Below, one piece after another: positions 27,655 to 35,944 of a stretch of 64,000 nucleotides of DNA. The position numbers were made by a program, and so were the translations under genes. The stretch's first letter is position 1; each line of letters starts with the position of its first letter. This DNA is from an uncultured Atopobiaceae bacterium. Lineage in GTDB: Bacteria; Actinomycetota; Coriobacteriia; Coriobacteriales; Atopobiaceae. Location: positions 26,001-90,000 of the forward strand of contig CANQOF010000006.1 in NCBI GenBank assembly GCA_947625405.1. The letters are read 5' to 3'. The notes beneath the pieces were generated by a model. It was not told the origin of the DNA. It saw only the letters and a program-made list of their open reading frames with translations, and searched no databases.

Positions 27655-29382
27655 ATGGCCTCCTCGCAGAAGCGAAAGCCCACCCCGCGCACGAACACGA
27701 GCGGGCTCCATCGCGCCCACCGCACGATCTCCGCGGACGCCCCGGAGCAGACGGCGAGCGCGCGCCCCGCGAAGAGCGAGCTCAGCGGCAACACCACCGA
27801 ACTCGACGCCACGGAGATCGCCGAGCGGGCGAGATCGCAGGGCGCCTCGCGCGAGGGGCGAGGGAGGAGGATCGAGACCATCCGCCACGCGCGCGGCGCC
27901 GAGGGACGCGCCACGCGTCGAAAGCGCCTCGAACACGATCTCCCCGATGTGGATCCTTCGAGCTCAGACACCGCATCCACTCCTTCGCAGGGCACGGCCG
28001 CACGCCCCATCACGCACCCCAACCGGCGCCCGGAGGAAAACCCGTACGAGCTCTCCTCTCGCGCCACGTCGGCGAAGAAGCGCGGTTTGAAGCGTCCCAC
28101 CGGCGTGCACAAGGGCGTGATCATCGCCGCGTGCTGCGTGGCCGCCGTGGCTGCAGGGCTCGTGGTGGCCTTTGCGCTCGGCGCCTTCAACACGCCCGTC
28201 GTCTCGCCCTCGGAGGGCATGAATGGCCTCTACGTGCCGCCCATCACCGACGACCCCACCACCGAGGACGACGAGAGCGCGCAGCCGCTCACCCCCACGA
28301 AGGGCGAGGCCTCCGTCTCGCTCTCGGCCGTGGGCGACAACCTCATGCACCTTCCCGTCGTGAACACCGCCGATTACGCCGAGGGCACTCTCGGCGACGG
28401 CCTCTACGACTTCTCCGTGTGCTACGCCGGCATGAAGAGCATCGTCGAGAGCCATGACATCAACTTCATCGACATCGAAACCCCCATGGGGGGCGACGAG
28501 CGCGGCATCAGCGGCTACCCGTCCTTCAACACGCCCTCCGACGACGCCGCGGACATCGCCGCGTTCGGATTCAACCTCGCCACGACCGCCACGAACCACG
28601 CGTGGGATGGCGGCCTCGAGGGCATCCAAAACATGAGCGCCACCTGGGCAGAGCACCCCGAGGTCGTGGTGACGGGCACCTTCACGAGCCAGGAGGATCG
28701 CGATCGCATCCGCATCTTCGAGAAGAACGGCATCACGTTCGCCTTCCTCGCCTACCAGGACTACCTGAACGGCTACGTGCTGCCGGACGACGTGAAGTGG
28801 GCGGTCGCCGATTCGAACGATCGCGCCAAGGTGAAGGAGGACATCGACAAGGCCCACGAGCTCGCGGAGTGCGTGATCGTGGCGATGAGCTGGGGCGACG
28901 AGTACGCAACTGAGCCCAACCAATCGCAGCGAGATTGCGCGCAGTTCATGGCCGACAACGGCGTGGACCTCATCCTTGGCTTCGGCGCCCACGTGATCGA
29001 ACCCGTTGAGTGGGTCGAGGCTTCCGACACCACCTCCGATGGCGCGGAGAACCCCTACGCCGGCCACCGGACCCTCACCGTCTTTTCACTCGGCAACTTC
29101 GTGAGCAACCAGCAGGACCCCCTCAGCAACGTGGAGGGCTGCTTCACCTGCAACATCACGCGCGACGCCGAGGACGTGATCGCCATCGCCGACCCCACGT
29201 GGATCCCGCTGGTGAACCACTTCTCGGGCGGCACCGGCCACACGGTCTACCAGCTCAAGGACTACACCGAGGAGCTCGCGCGCCAGCACGACGTCCTCGG
29301 CTCGCTCGACGACCCCCTCGGCTACGTGCGCACCCACACCACCGACATCATCGACCCCGAAGTTGTGACGATCGATATGTAG
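27655..29382 (+). CDS. CapA-family metallophosphatase-like protein
   Basis: The 575-residue protein has a long Arg/Thr-rich cytoplasmic region, one membrane segment near residues 155-180 (GVIIAACCVAAVAAGLVVAFAL), and an extracellular CapA domain: LSAVGDNLMH, FIDIETPMGGD, NLATTATNHAWDGG, AMSWGDEYA and LILGFGAHVIEP, with the metal-binding Asp/His residues of the calcineurin-like fold. CapA/PgsA proteins help make poly-gamma-glutamate or related surface polymers. No pgsBC partner genes are nearby, so the polymer is unknown. Confidence 0.85.
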   Translation: MASSQKRKPTPRTNTSGLHRAHRTISADAPEQTASARPAKSELSGNTTELDATEIAERARSQGASREGRGRRIETIRHARGAEGRATRRKRLEHDLPDVDPSSSDTASTPSQGTAARPITHPNRRPEENPYELSSRATSAKKRGLKRPTGVHKGVIIAACCVAAVAAGLVVAFALGAFNTPVVSPSEGMNGLYVPPITDDPTTEDDESAQPLTPTKGEASVSLSAVGDNLMHLPVVNTADYAEGTLGDGLYDFSVCYAGMKSIVESHDINFIDIETPMGGDERGISGYPSFNTPSDDAADIAAFGFNLATTATNHAWDGGLEGIQNMSATWAEHPEVVVTGTFTSQEDRDRIRIFEKNGITFAFLAYQDYLNGYVLPDDVKWAVADSNDRAKVKEDIDKAHELAECVIVAMSWGDEYATEPNQSQRDCAQFMADNGVDLILGFGAHVIEPVEWVEASDTTSDGAENPYAGHRTLTVFSLGNFVSNQQDPLSNVEGCFTCNITRDAEDVIAIADPTWIPLVNHFSGGTGHTVYQLKDYTEELARQHDVLGSLDDPLGYVRTHTTDIIDPEVVTIDM

Positions 29383-29402
29383 CGATTCCCGAGGGCGCGG
29401 AT

Positions 29403-29581
29403 GCATATGGTTCGGCGCGACCTGTGGGAGCCGCGATGAGAAGGCCCTTTTTCTCGGACCTTGAGGAGTGGTCCGCCGGAATCAAAGCCCGTATGCCAAT
29501 GTGAGGTGTGTCACCCGAGAAAAGGGCCGGTGGAAGCACGATGGCCGTACGAGCGGGAGCCGGGCGCGACGAACCATATGC
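29403..29581. repeat. two inverted copies of a palindromic intergenic element
   Basis: GCATATGGTTCGGCGCG (29403-29419) is repeated inverted, with one mismatch, at 29565-29581. Inside these arms GGCCCTTTTTCTCGG (29443-29457) is mirrored by CCGAGAAAAGGGCC (29515-29528). The two halves are copies of one ~55-75 base element in opposite orientation. It lies between the converging capA and pgi genes. It could be a REPIN-like element or a double terminator. Confidence 0.6.
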
Positions 29582-29607
29582 CTCCACGCTCGGCCCCGCT
29601 ACCGTAA

Positions 29608-31299
29608 TTAGAAGACCCGGTTCTCGCGGTAGAACCTGATGAGCGACTGCGTGGAGGGATCCTGCTCCGCGAGGGCCTTGTCGCTCTCGGAGAGCGCCGG
29701 GGTGATCTGCTTCGCGAGCTGCTTTCCGAGCTCGACTCCCCACTGGTCGAACGAGTTGATGCCCCATACCACGCCTTCCACGAAGGTGATGTGCTCGTAG
29801 AGCGCGATGAGCTCGCCCATGGAGAACGGGGTGAGCGCCACGCCGAAGATCGACGTGGAGGGGCGATTGCCCGTGAAGATGCGCGCCGGCACGATGGCCT
29901 CGGGCGTGCCCTCCGCGCGCACCTCGTCCGCCGTCTTGCCGAAGGCGAGCGCCTTGGTCTGCGCGAGGAAGTTTCCGAGGAAGAGCTCGTGGACGTCCTG
30001 GCCGCCGTCCTTCGCGGGATTGGGCGTGTTGCAGAAGGCGATGAAGTCCGCCGGCACGATCGTCGTGCCCTGGTGGAGCAGCTGGTAGAAGGCGTGCTGG
30101 CCGTTCGTGCCCGGCTCGCCCCAGAAGATCTCGCCCGTCGCGCAATCCACGACCGAGCCATCCCAGCGCACGGACTTCCCGTTTGATTCCATCGTGAGCT
30201 GTTGGAGGTAGGCCGGGAAGCGCGCAAGGTATTGGTCGTAGGGCAGCACGGCGTGCGATTGGCAGCCGAAGAAATCGCGGTACCACACGTTGATGAGGCC
30301 CATCAGCATGATGGCGTTCTCCTCGAGCGGCACCTCGGCGAAATACGAATCCATCGCGTGCATGCCGGCGAGGAAGGCGTCGAAGTTCTCGGAGCCGAGT
30401 ACGACCGCGAGGATGGTGCCCACCGCGGAATCCACGGAGTAGCGTCCGCCGACCCAGCTCCAGAACCCGAAGGTGTTCTTGGGGTCGATGCCGAAGTCGG
30501 CCACGAGCTCGAGCTCCGTCGAGACGGCCACGAAGTGCTTGGCCACGGCCTCCTTCTGGGCCTCCGCGCCGCCGTCGATGGCGCCGTTCGCCTCGAGCCC
30601 CTCGAGGAGCCACGTGCGCGCCTCGCGCGCGTTCGTGAGGGTCTCGAGCGTGGTGAAGGTCTTGGACACGATGATGAAGAGCGTGGTCTCGGGGTCGAGA
30701 TCGCGTGTCTTCTCAGCGATGTCGTTCGGGTCGATGTTCGAGACGAAGCGCGCGGAGAGGCCGTCCTGCTTATAGACCTTGAGCGCCTCGTAGACCATCG
30801 CCGGACCGAGGTCGGAGCCGCCGATACCGATGTTCACCACCGTCTCGATGGGCTTGCCGGTGACGCCCTTCCACTCGCCCGAGCGCACGCGCTCGGCGAA
30901 GGCGTAGACCTTCTCGAGCTCCGCGTGCACGTCGGCGACGACGTCCTGGCCATCCACGACGAGCGTGCCGGCTTCCCCGGCCGGGCGACGAAGCGCGGTG
31001 TGGAGGACGGCGCGATCCTCGGTGGTGTTGATGTGCTCGCCCGCGAACATCGCATCGCGACGCTCCTCCACCTTGCACTCGCGCGCGAGGTCGAGGAGCA
31101 GGCGCACGGTCTCGGGCTTCACGAGGTTCTTCGAGAGATCGATGCGGAGATCGCCCACGTCGAAGGTGAGGTTCGCCACGCGCTCGGGGTCGGCGGCAAA
31201 CCAATCGACGAGGCTCACGCCCTCGTCCTTGAGCTCCGTGTAGTGGGAGGTGAGAGCTTCCCAGGCCTTCGTGGATGTGCAATCGACGGGTGCGCTCAT
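29608..31299 (-). CDS. pgi: glucose-6-phosphate isomerase
   Basis: The 563-residue enzyme interconverts glucose-6-phosphate and fructose-6-phosphate. It shows [31 protein letters not shown], the [14 protein letters not shown] signature and the C-terminal [17 protein letters not shown] signature with the catalytic Lys. Length is that of the bacterial/eukaryal type. Transcribed alone, leftward. Confidence 0.97.
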   Translation of the reverse strand: MSAPVDCTSTKAWEALTSHYTELKDEGVSLVDWFAADPERVANLTFDVGDLRIDLSKNLVKPETVRLLLDLARECKVEERRDAMFAGEHINTTEDRAVLHTALRRPAGEAGTLVVDGQDVVADVHAELEKVYAFAERVRSGEWKGVTGKPIETVVNIGIGGSDLGPAMVYEALKVYKQDGLSARFVSNIDPNDIAEKTRDLDPETTLFIIVSKTFTTLETLTNAREARTWLLEGLEANGAIDGGAEAQKEAVAKHFVAVSTELELVADFGIDPKNTFGFWSWVGGRYSVDSAVGTILAVVLGSENFDAFLAGMHAMDSYFAEVPLEENAIMLMGLINVWYRDFFGCQSHAVLPYDQYLARFPAYLQQLTMESNGKSVRWDGSVVDCATGEIFWGEPGTNGQHAFYQLLHQGTTIVPADFIAFCNTPNPAKDGGQDVHELFLGNFLAQTKALAFGKTADEVRAEGTPEAIVPARIFTGNRPSTSIFGVALTPFSMGELIALYEHITFVEGVVWGINSFDQWGVELGKQLAKQITPALSESDKALAEQDPSTQSLIRFYRENRVF

Positions 31300-31407
31300 G
31301 GCATTCCTTCCCTTGCGCGCGACGCTCGCGCGGCCTACTCAGTCACGCCTTAGCCTACTCCACGAGCCCGCGAACATTTGCCGCGAGAAGCCGAACGCAT
31401 CGTTTGC

Positions 31408-31953
31408 TCAGTATGGTTCCGCGAGCGGTGGAAGGCGCTTCAAGCGCGCCCACATGAGTTGCTTTTTCGCGGGATCGTCGAGCGCCTCGGCAAAGCCGCC
31501 GAGCGCCATCACGCGAAGCCCCGCCACCTGCACCACGAGGCCGGGCTCGAGGAGCGCCTCGGAGAGATCCGCGAGCTCCACGAGGTCGGCGGCGAGGGTT
31601 TCCGCGAGAAGCGAACGGGCGACCTCGTCCGTGGCGACGACGGTGAGCGGTGAGAGCGTGGCGATGGTGAGGGCGAGGACCTCGGGTGGCATGGGCGAGC
31701 CGTCCTCGAGCACGCCAAGGCAGCCCGCCCAATCCTCGGGGGCGTAGCCGAGCGCGCTCGTGGCCTTAAAGAGCGCCTCGCCGTCTTCCCCCGAAAGAGG
31801 CTCCGCGCCCGCCGCCTCGGCCTCGCTCGGCGTGCCCTTCACGAAGAGGATCATGGGAAACGCGCAGCCCGCGAGGCGCACGCCTCGTGCGGCGAGGATG
31901 GAAAGCTCGGCCTCCGCCTTCGCTCGCGCCGCCTCTTTCGCGCTCTTGGCCAT
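31408..31953 (-). CDS. degenerate uracil-DNA glycosylase-like protein
   Basis: The 181-residue protein has the layout of family 4 uracil-DNA glycosylases: a start with MILFVKGTPSEAEAAGAEPLSGEDGEALF in the place of the GEAPG..F.GP..LL motif, a middle strand LSPLTVVATDEVARSLL like the VIVALG..A...L strand, and an end LDDPAKKQLMWARLKRL that mirrors the HPS..LR.P..K...W..L tail. The catalytic HPS-type motif is replaced by LGGFAE and there are no iron-sulfur Cys residues, so it is probably not an active glycosylase. GAGGC precedes the ATG. The match is weak in sequence but consistent in order. Confidence 0.45.
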   Translation of the reverse strand: MAKSAKEAARAKAEAELSILAARGVRLAGCAFPMILFVKGTPSEAEAAGAEPLSGEDGEALFKATSALGYAPEDWAGCLGVLEDGSPMPPEVLALTIATLSPLTVVATDEVARSLLAETLAADLVELADLSEALLEPGLVVQVAGLRVMALGGFAEALDDPAKKQLMWARLKRLPPLAEPY

Positions 31954-32035
31954 GCCGCCTCGCTCCCGCGTCCGCCGCTCACGCAACTTTCGCGAAGTCT
32001 ACGGCATCTCGCGTCATAGCCTCGCGGCACGCGGG

Positions 32036-32084
32036 TATAGAGAATGCCGAGCGCAGCCGCGCCCCTCGGGGCGCTTCTTCTTTC
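32036..32084 (+). promoter_or_regulatory. trxA leader: -10-like box and intrinsic-terminator-like hairpin
   Basis: TATAGA (32036-32041) is followed 17 bases later by the stem GCGCCC/GGGCGC (32059-32064, 32069-32074) and TTCTTCTTTC. The ribosome binding site and trxA come directly after. The layout is that of an attenuator or of a terminator for a preceding short RNA. Confidence 0.4.
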
Positions 32085-32094
32085 GGAGGCAGGA

Positions 32095-32415
32095 ATGGCC
32101 GTCAACGAACTCACCGCGCAGAATTTCGACAGCGCGATCAATGGAGCAACCAAGCCGGTCCTCGTGGATTTCTGGGCGTCGTGGTGTGGGCCCTGTCGCC
32201 TGCTCTCCCCCATCGTCGAAGAGCTCGCCGAGGAGATGTCCTCCGAGATGGACGTGTATAAGTGCAACGTCGAGGAGAGCCAAGACCTCGCGGTGCGCTT
32301 CCAGGTGATGAGCATTCCCACGCTCATCCTCTTCAAGGGCGGAAAGCCCGTGCACACGATGGTGGGCGCCGTGCCCAAGGCGAAGCTCGCCCAGGAGCTG
32401 CGCTCGGTGCTCTAG
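32095..32415 (+). CDS. trxA: thioredoxin
   Basis: A 106-residue thioredoxin with the active site WCGPC (Cys 31 and 34), the buried Asp in LVDFWASW, and the cis-Pro loop SIPTLILF. It reduces protein disulfides in the cytoplasm. GGAGGC lies upstream. No thioredoxin reductase is in the window. Confidence 0.95.
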   Translation: MAVNELTAQNFDSAINGATKPVLVDFWASWCGPCRLLSPIVEELAEEMSSEMDVYKCNVEESQDLAVRFQVMSIPTLILFKGGKPVHTMVGAVPKAKLAQELRSVL

Positions 32416-32431
32416 GTCTCGAGCCTTCGCC

Positions 32432-32443
32432 CTAGAATGGGCG
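32432..32443 (+). promoter_or_regulatory. -10 element at leaderless position before PAP2 gene
   Basis: The 12-mer CTAGAATGGGCG contains TAGAAT whose last base is seven before the A of the next ATG (32445), so transcription would start at or near the start codon. The same 12-mer occurs at 59314-59325 before the PTS IIA gene. No ribosome binding site is seen here. Confidence 0.4.
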
Positions 32444-32444
32444 C

Positions 32445-33167
32445 ATGGGATCTCCCGCCACACGCACGCATCTACGCGCACACGCGCATCGCGTGACGAA
32501 TTTCGCGCGCCGCTACGGCTGGATCATCCTCGCCGTGGCGGCCGCCGTCGTGCTCTTCGTGGTGGTCCAACGGCTGGTGGAGGGCGAGCTCATACGCCTC
32601 GACAGTGCCATCTACCTGGACTTCGTCCATCCCCTCCAAAGCGAATGGCTCACCTCGGCGATGATCGCCATCACCAACCTCGCCGCCATCCCGACGCTTC
32701 TCGTCGTGCTCCTCGTGATGGCGGCGCTCGTGCCGGGGTGGAAGCCCGCCACCTGCGCGGTGGCGAACCTCGTGCTCGTCGTGTGCCTGAACGAGCTCCT
32801 GAAGCAGATCGTGCAGCGGCCCCGCCCCGAGGGCTACCGCCTCATCGCCGAGCAGGGGTTCAGCTTTCCCTCCGGCCACTCGATGGTGGCCATGGCCTTC
32901 TACGGGCTCTTCATCTGGATGATCTGGCGCTACGAAACGGACGCGCGCCTCAAGTGGCTGAAGTCCGCGGGCTTCGCGGCGATCATCCTCTTGGTCGGCT
33001 TCTCGCGCATCTACCTCGGCGTCCATTACTTCTCGGACGTCGTCGCCGGATGGTGCGTGAGCTATCTCTGGCTCGTCTTCTTCACGCAGGTGATCGCGAA
33101 GCGCCTCATGCCGCCCGAGCCTGTTCCGCCTCGCCCACGCGCGCAAGGGTCATCCGCGCCGCGCTAG
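32445..33167 (+). CDS. PAP2-family membrane phosphatase
   Basis: The 240-residue membrane protein has about six membrane segments and the three acid phosphatase motifs KQIVQRPRP, FPSGHS and SRIYLGVHYFSDV. Such proteins dephosphorylate lipid phosphates, for example undecaprenyl pyrophosphate, phosphatidic acid or phosphatidylglycerol phosphate. Which one cannot be told. The 3' end overlaps the convergent YfcE gene by four bases. Confidence 0.85.
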   Translation: MGSPATRTHLRAHAHRVTNFARRYGWIILAVAAAVVLFVVVQRLVEGELIRLDSAIYLDFVHPLQSEWLTSAMIAITNLAAIPTLLVVLLVMAALVPGWKPATCAVANLVLVVCLNELLKQIVQRPRPEGYRLIAEQGFSFPSGHSMVAMAFYGLFIWMIWRYETDARLKWLKSAGFAAIILLVGFSRIYLGVHYFSDVVAGWCVSYLWLVFFTQVIAKRLMPPEPVPPRPRAQGSSAPR

Positions 33168-33676
33168 AAGAACCACCACCACGCGCGCTCCCTGTCCTCC
33201 TCGCTCATGGGAAGCTGGATGATCTCCGGATCCTCCACCTTGCCGTTTTTGATGAAGAGGCGCCCGAGCGTGGGGCCCTCCTTCGAGCGAGGGCTCGTGG
33301 GCGAGCCAGGGTTCATGATGAGCGTGCCGTTCTCGGCGTATTCGATCACGGGGCGATGCGTGTGGCCGAAGACGCACACGTCGGCCGTCTTCGGACGCAC
33401 CTGCTCGCGATGGTGCACCACCTGGAAGCGCACGTCCCCGAGGGAGAAGCGCGTGTCGCGCCCGATGTTCGGGCCGTATTCATAGGGATAGTCGTTGTTG
33501 CCGAGGCAAAGGTGCACGGGCGCGATCTTCTCGAGCGCCTCGAGGTCCGCGCGCGAGCAGATGTCGCCCGCGTGGACTATGTAGTCGCAGCCCTTGAGCT
33601 CGTCGAGAAGTTCCTCGGAGAGGTAGCCGTGCGTATCGCTCACCACGTCCACCCGCAGGCGCCCCGCACGCCCCAT
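33164..33676 (-). CDS. YfcE/MJ0936-family metallophosphodiesterase
   Basis: The 170-residue protein has the calcineurin-like metal ligands: VVSDTHG (Asp 14, His 16), HAGDI, LGNND, VHHRE and FGHTH. Members hydrolyse phosphodiester bonds with Mn. An insert-free size matches the family. It is the last gene of a leftward unit after the LytTR regulator, 15 bases away, so it may share that regulation. The C-terminus ends in RAWWWFF, an unusual aromatic tail. Confidence 0.85.
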   Translation of the reverse strand: MGRAGRLRVDVVSDTHGYLSEELLDELKGCDYIVHAGDICSRADLEALEKIAPVHLCLGNNDYPYEYGPNIGRDTRFSLGDVRFQVVHHREQVRPKTADVCVFGHTHRPVIEYAENGTLIMNPGSPTSPRSKEGPTLGRLFIKNGKVEDPEIIQLPMSEEDRERAWWWFF

Positions 33677-33691
33677 GGCACTCCCCTCGCC

Positions 33692-34411
33692 CTAGAGGCC
33701 GAGCGCCCGCTTCAATTGCACGACGCGACGCCTCGACACGGATACCTTTTTCCCGCTGATGCCGTTCAGGCCGAGCTTGAGGATACCGCTCGAGACGACC
33801 TCCACGTCCTCGACGTGGGCGAGGTTCACGATGTAGCCACGGTGCACACGGAAGAAGCCGTGCGGGCCGAGGCGGTTTTCCAGCTGCGCGAGGGAGATCG
33901 TGGAGAGGTAGCGATCGGTGTCGGTGTAGATGCAGGAGTAGTCGTCCTTGGCCTCGATGTAGCGGATTTGATCCACCGGCACGAGCACCTTGCGACCACT
34001 CTTCTCCACCGGGATGCGCTCCTGCGGCGGGCGCGACTGGCGACGCGGCGTGGCGTGCGCGGCTACCTTGTCGAGCGCCGCGTTCAGGCGCTCCTCCTCC
34101 ACGGGCTTCACGAGGTAGTCGATGGCCTCCACCTCGAAGGCCTTGAGCGCGTACTCGCCGTAGGCCGTCACGAAGACGATGGCGGGCGGGTTCTTGAGCT
34201 TGTGGAGGGCCTCGGCAAGCGACATGCCATCGGTCTTCGGCATGCGGATGTCGAGGAAGAGCACGTCGGGGCGCCCATCCATGAGCTTCTGCACGGCCTC
34301 GCGCGCCCCGGATGCCTCGACGATGGATTCAACCCGCCCCGACTGCTCGAGAAGGTAGCGGAGCTCCGACCTCGCGGGAGCCTCGTCATCCACGATCATC
34401 GCACTCAGCAT
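33692..34411 (-). CDS. LytTR-type response regulator
   Basis: The 239-residue protein has a receiver domain (acidic pocket VDDE, phospho-Asp 54 in FLDIRMPKTDG, FVTAYGEYAL, and Lys in YLVKPV) and a C-terminal LytTR DNA-binding domain (VLVPVDQIRYIEAKDDYSCIY, FFRVHRGYIVNL). LytTR regulators bind direct-repeat sites and control wall, surface or metabolic genes. The kinase gene is 156 bases upstream. ATG 34411 has GAGAGGTGG upstream; the frame is open further, but without support. Confidence 0.92.
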   Translation of the reverse strand: MLSAMIVDDEAPARSELRYLLEQSGRVESIVEASGAREAVQKLMDGRPDVLFLDIRMPKTDGMSLAEALHKLKNPPAIVFVTAYGEYALKAFEVEAIDYLVKPVEEERLNAALDKVAAHATPRRQSRPPQERIPVEKSGRKVLVPVDQIRYIEAKDDYSCIYTDTDRYLSTISLAQLENRLGPHGFFRVHRGYIVNLAHVEDVEVVSSGILKLGLNGISGKKVSVSRRRVVQLKRALGL

Positions 34412-34567
34412 GAACGCCACCTCTCTCAGTGGAAGAGCACGCCGTTCCCCCGGACGCACACATTCCTGAAAAGCATTGTAAAGATACCCCCTCGCGCGCG
34501 AATTACTCATACCAATATGGACGAGTTTGCAAATCCGACTTGAAATCACGCGCGAGCTTGAAACGCG

Positions 34568-35944
34568 CTACGAGGCGCTCTCGATCCTCGGCATGCGGAG
34601 GGCGCCGTTCAGGCGAAGGGTGATCACCGTGCCTTCGTCCGGCCGGGAGACGATGTCGACGCCGGAGCCCTGCGCGTACTGCTTGATGATGCGCTCGCGC
34701 ACGTTGCGAAGCGCGGTGCCGGTGCCCGCAGAGGGATCGTCCACCTCGCGCACGGGCGACTCGTCCCACTTCTCCTGCAGGCGCTCGAGCTCCGCGGCCG
34801 TCATGCCCACCCCGTCGTCGGCGATGGAGATCAGCAGGTCGTCGCCCTCGGTGGTGGCGTAGACGTCGATGTGGAGCATGCCCTCCTCGCGCATGGCGTG
34901 GCGCACGGCGTTTTCCACGATCGGCTGGATGATGAATGCCGGCACCGCCACGTCCCCGAGCCCCTCGGCCACCTCCTCCTGCTCGCTGATGCGGTCTTTG
35001 CCGAAGCGCGCGTATTCGAAGATGAGGTAGCGCCGCGTCTGCTCGAGCTCGCGCGAGAGGGGGATGAGGCTGTCGGAGTTTTCGAGGGTTTGGCGATAGA
35101 ACCGCGCGAATTCGCGCAGCAGCCCGCGCGCGCGTACGGGGTCCGTGCGGATGAGCGCACTGATGGTGTTGATGGTGTTGAAGAGGAAATGCGGGTTGAT
35201 CTGCGCCTGGAGCGCGCGCACCTCGGCCTCGGTGGCCAGGCGGGATTGGCGATCGAGCTCGGAGAGGGCGAGCTGCGTGGAGAGGAGCTCGGCGAATCCC
35301 TGCGAGACGGCGCGTTCCGTGCGATCGATGTCGCGGTAATTCGAGTAGTAGAACTTGATGACGCCGACGGTTTCGCCGCGAACCCTGAGCGGGCACACGA
35401 TGCCCGCCGGCATGAAGGACACCTCGCGCAGACGCTCGGCGGTGTCCATCTCGTTCAGGTCCTGCATCTGCGCGGGCGTGATGGAGGAGAACGTCTGCGT
35501 GGTGCCACCGGCGAGCACGTCCTTCGTGGCTTGGGTGCGCACGGGGCTTCCCGGCGGAAACTCCGGTTCGAGCACGCCCACGTAGGCGAGCACGTGCTCG
35601 CGGTCGGTGATGGCCACGGCCTCGGCGCGCGTCTCGTGCCAGAGGAGCTCGCAGACGGCGCGGCACCCGGCGGGGGTGAGGCCGTCTCGAATGAAGGCGA
35701 GGGTGGTGGAGGCCGTGCGAAGCGTCTGCTCTGTGGAGATGCTCTTGATGCGGTCCGGCGCGGCGAGGGATTGCACGCTCACGAACACGGCGATCACCAA
35801 GAGCGCCCCGGAAAGCGCCGCAAACGGCCAGCGATCGGACATCACGCACCACACGAACGCGGCGCCAAGGCCCGCGAGGGCGATCACGAGAAGCGCGATC
35901 ACGTAGATGCTGAGCGAGGTCCAGAACTGCCGGTAGCTGTTCAC
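34568..35944 (-). CDS. LytS/YehU-type sensor histidine kinase
   Basis: The 458-residue membrane kinase has two membrane segments in residues 10-62, a GAF-like domain (residues about 80-225), the His_kinase motif QINPHFLFNTIN with phospho-His 252, and a HATPase with IVENAVRHAM and IADDGVGM. The signal is unknown. It starts with GTG in a four-base overlap with the glycosyltransferase stop, so the two are co-translated. Pairs with the LytTR regulator downstream. Confidence 0.92.
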   Translation of the reverse strand: MNSYRQFWTSLSIYVIALLVIALAGLGAAFVWCVMSDRWPFAALSGALLVIAVFVSVQSLAAPDRIKSISTEQTLRTASTTLAFIRDGLTPAGCRAVCELLWHETRAEAVAITDREHVLAYVGVLEPEFPPGSPVRTQATKDVLAGGTTQTFSSITPAQMQDLNEMDTAERLREVSFMPAGIVCPLRVRGETVGVIKFYYSNYRDIDRTERAVSQGFAELLSTQLALSELDRQSRLATEAEVRALQAQINPHFLFNTINTISALIRTDPVRARGLLREFARFYRQTLENSDSLIPLSRELEQTRRYLIFEYARFGKDRISEQEEVAEGLGDVAVPAFIIQPIVENAVRHAMREEGMLHIDVYATTEGDDLLISIADDGVGMTAAELERLQEKWDESPVREVDDPSAGTGTALRNVRERIIKQYAQGSGVDIVSRPDEGTVITLRLNGALRMPRIESAS

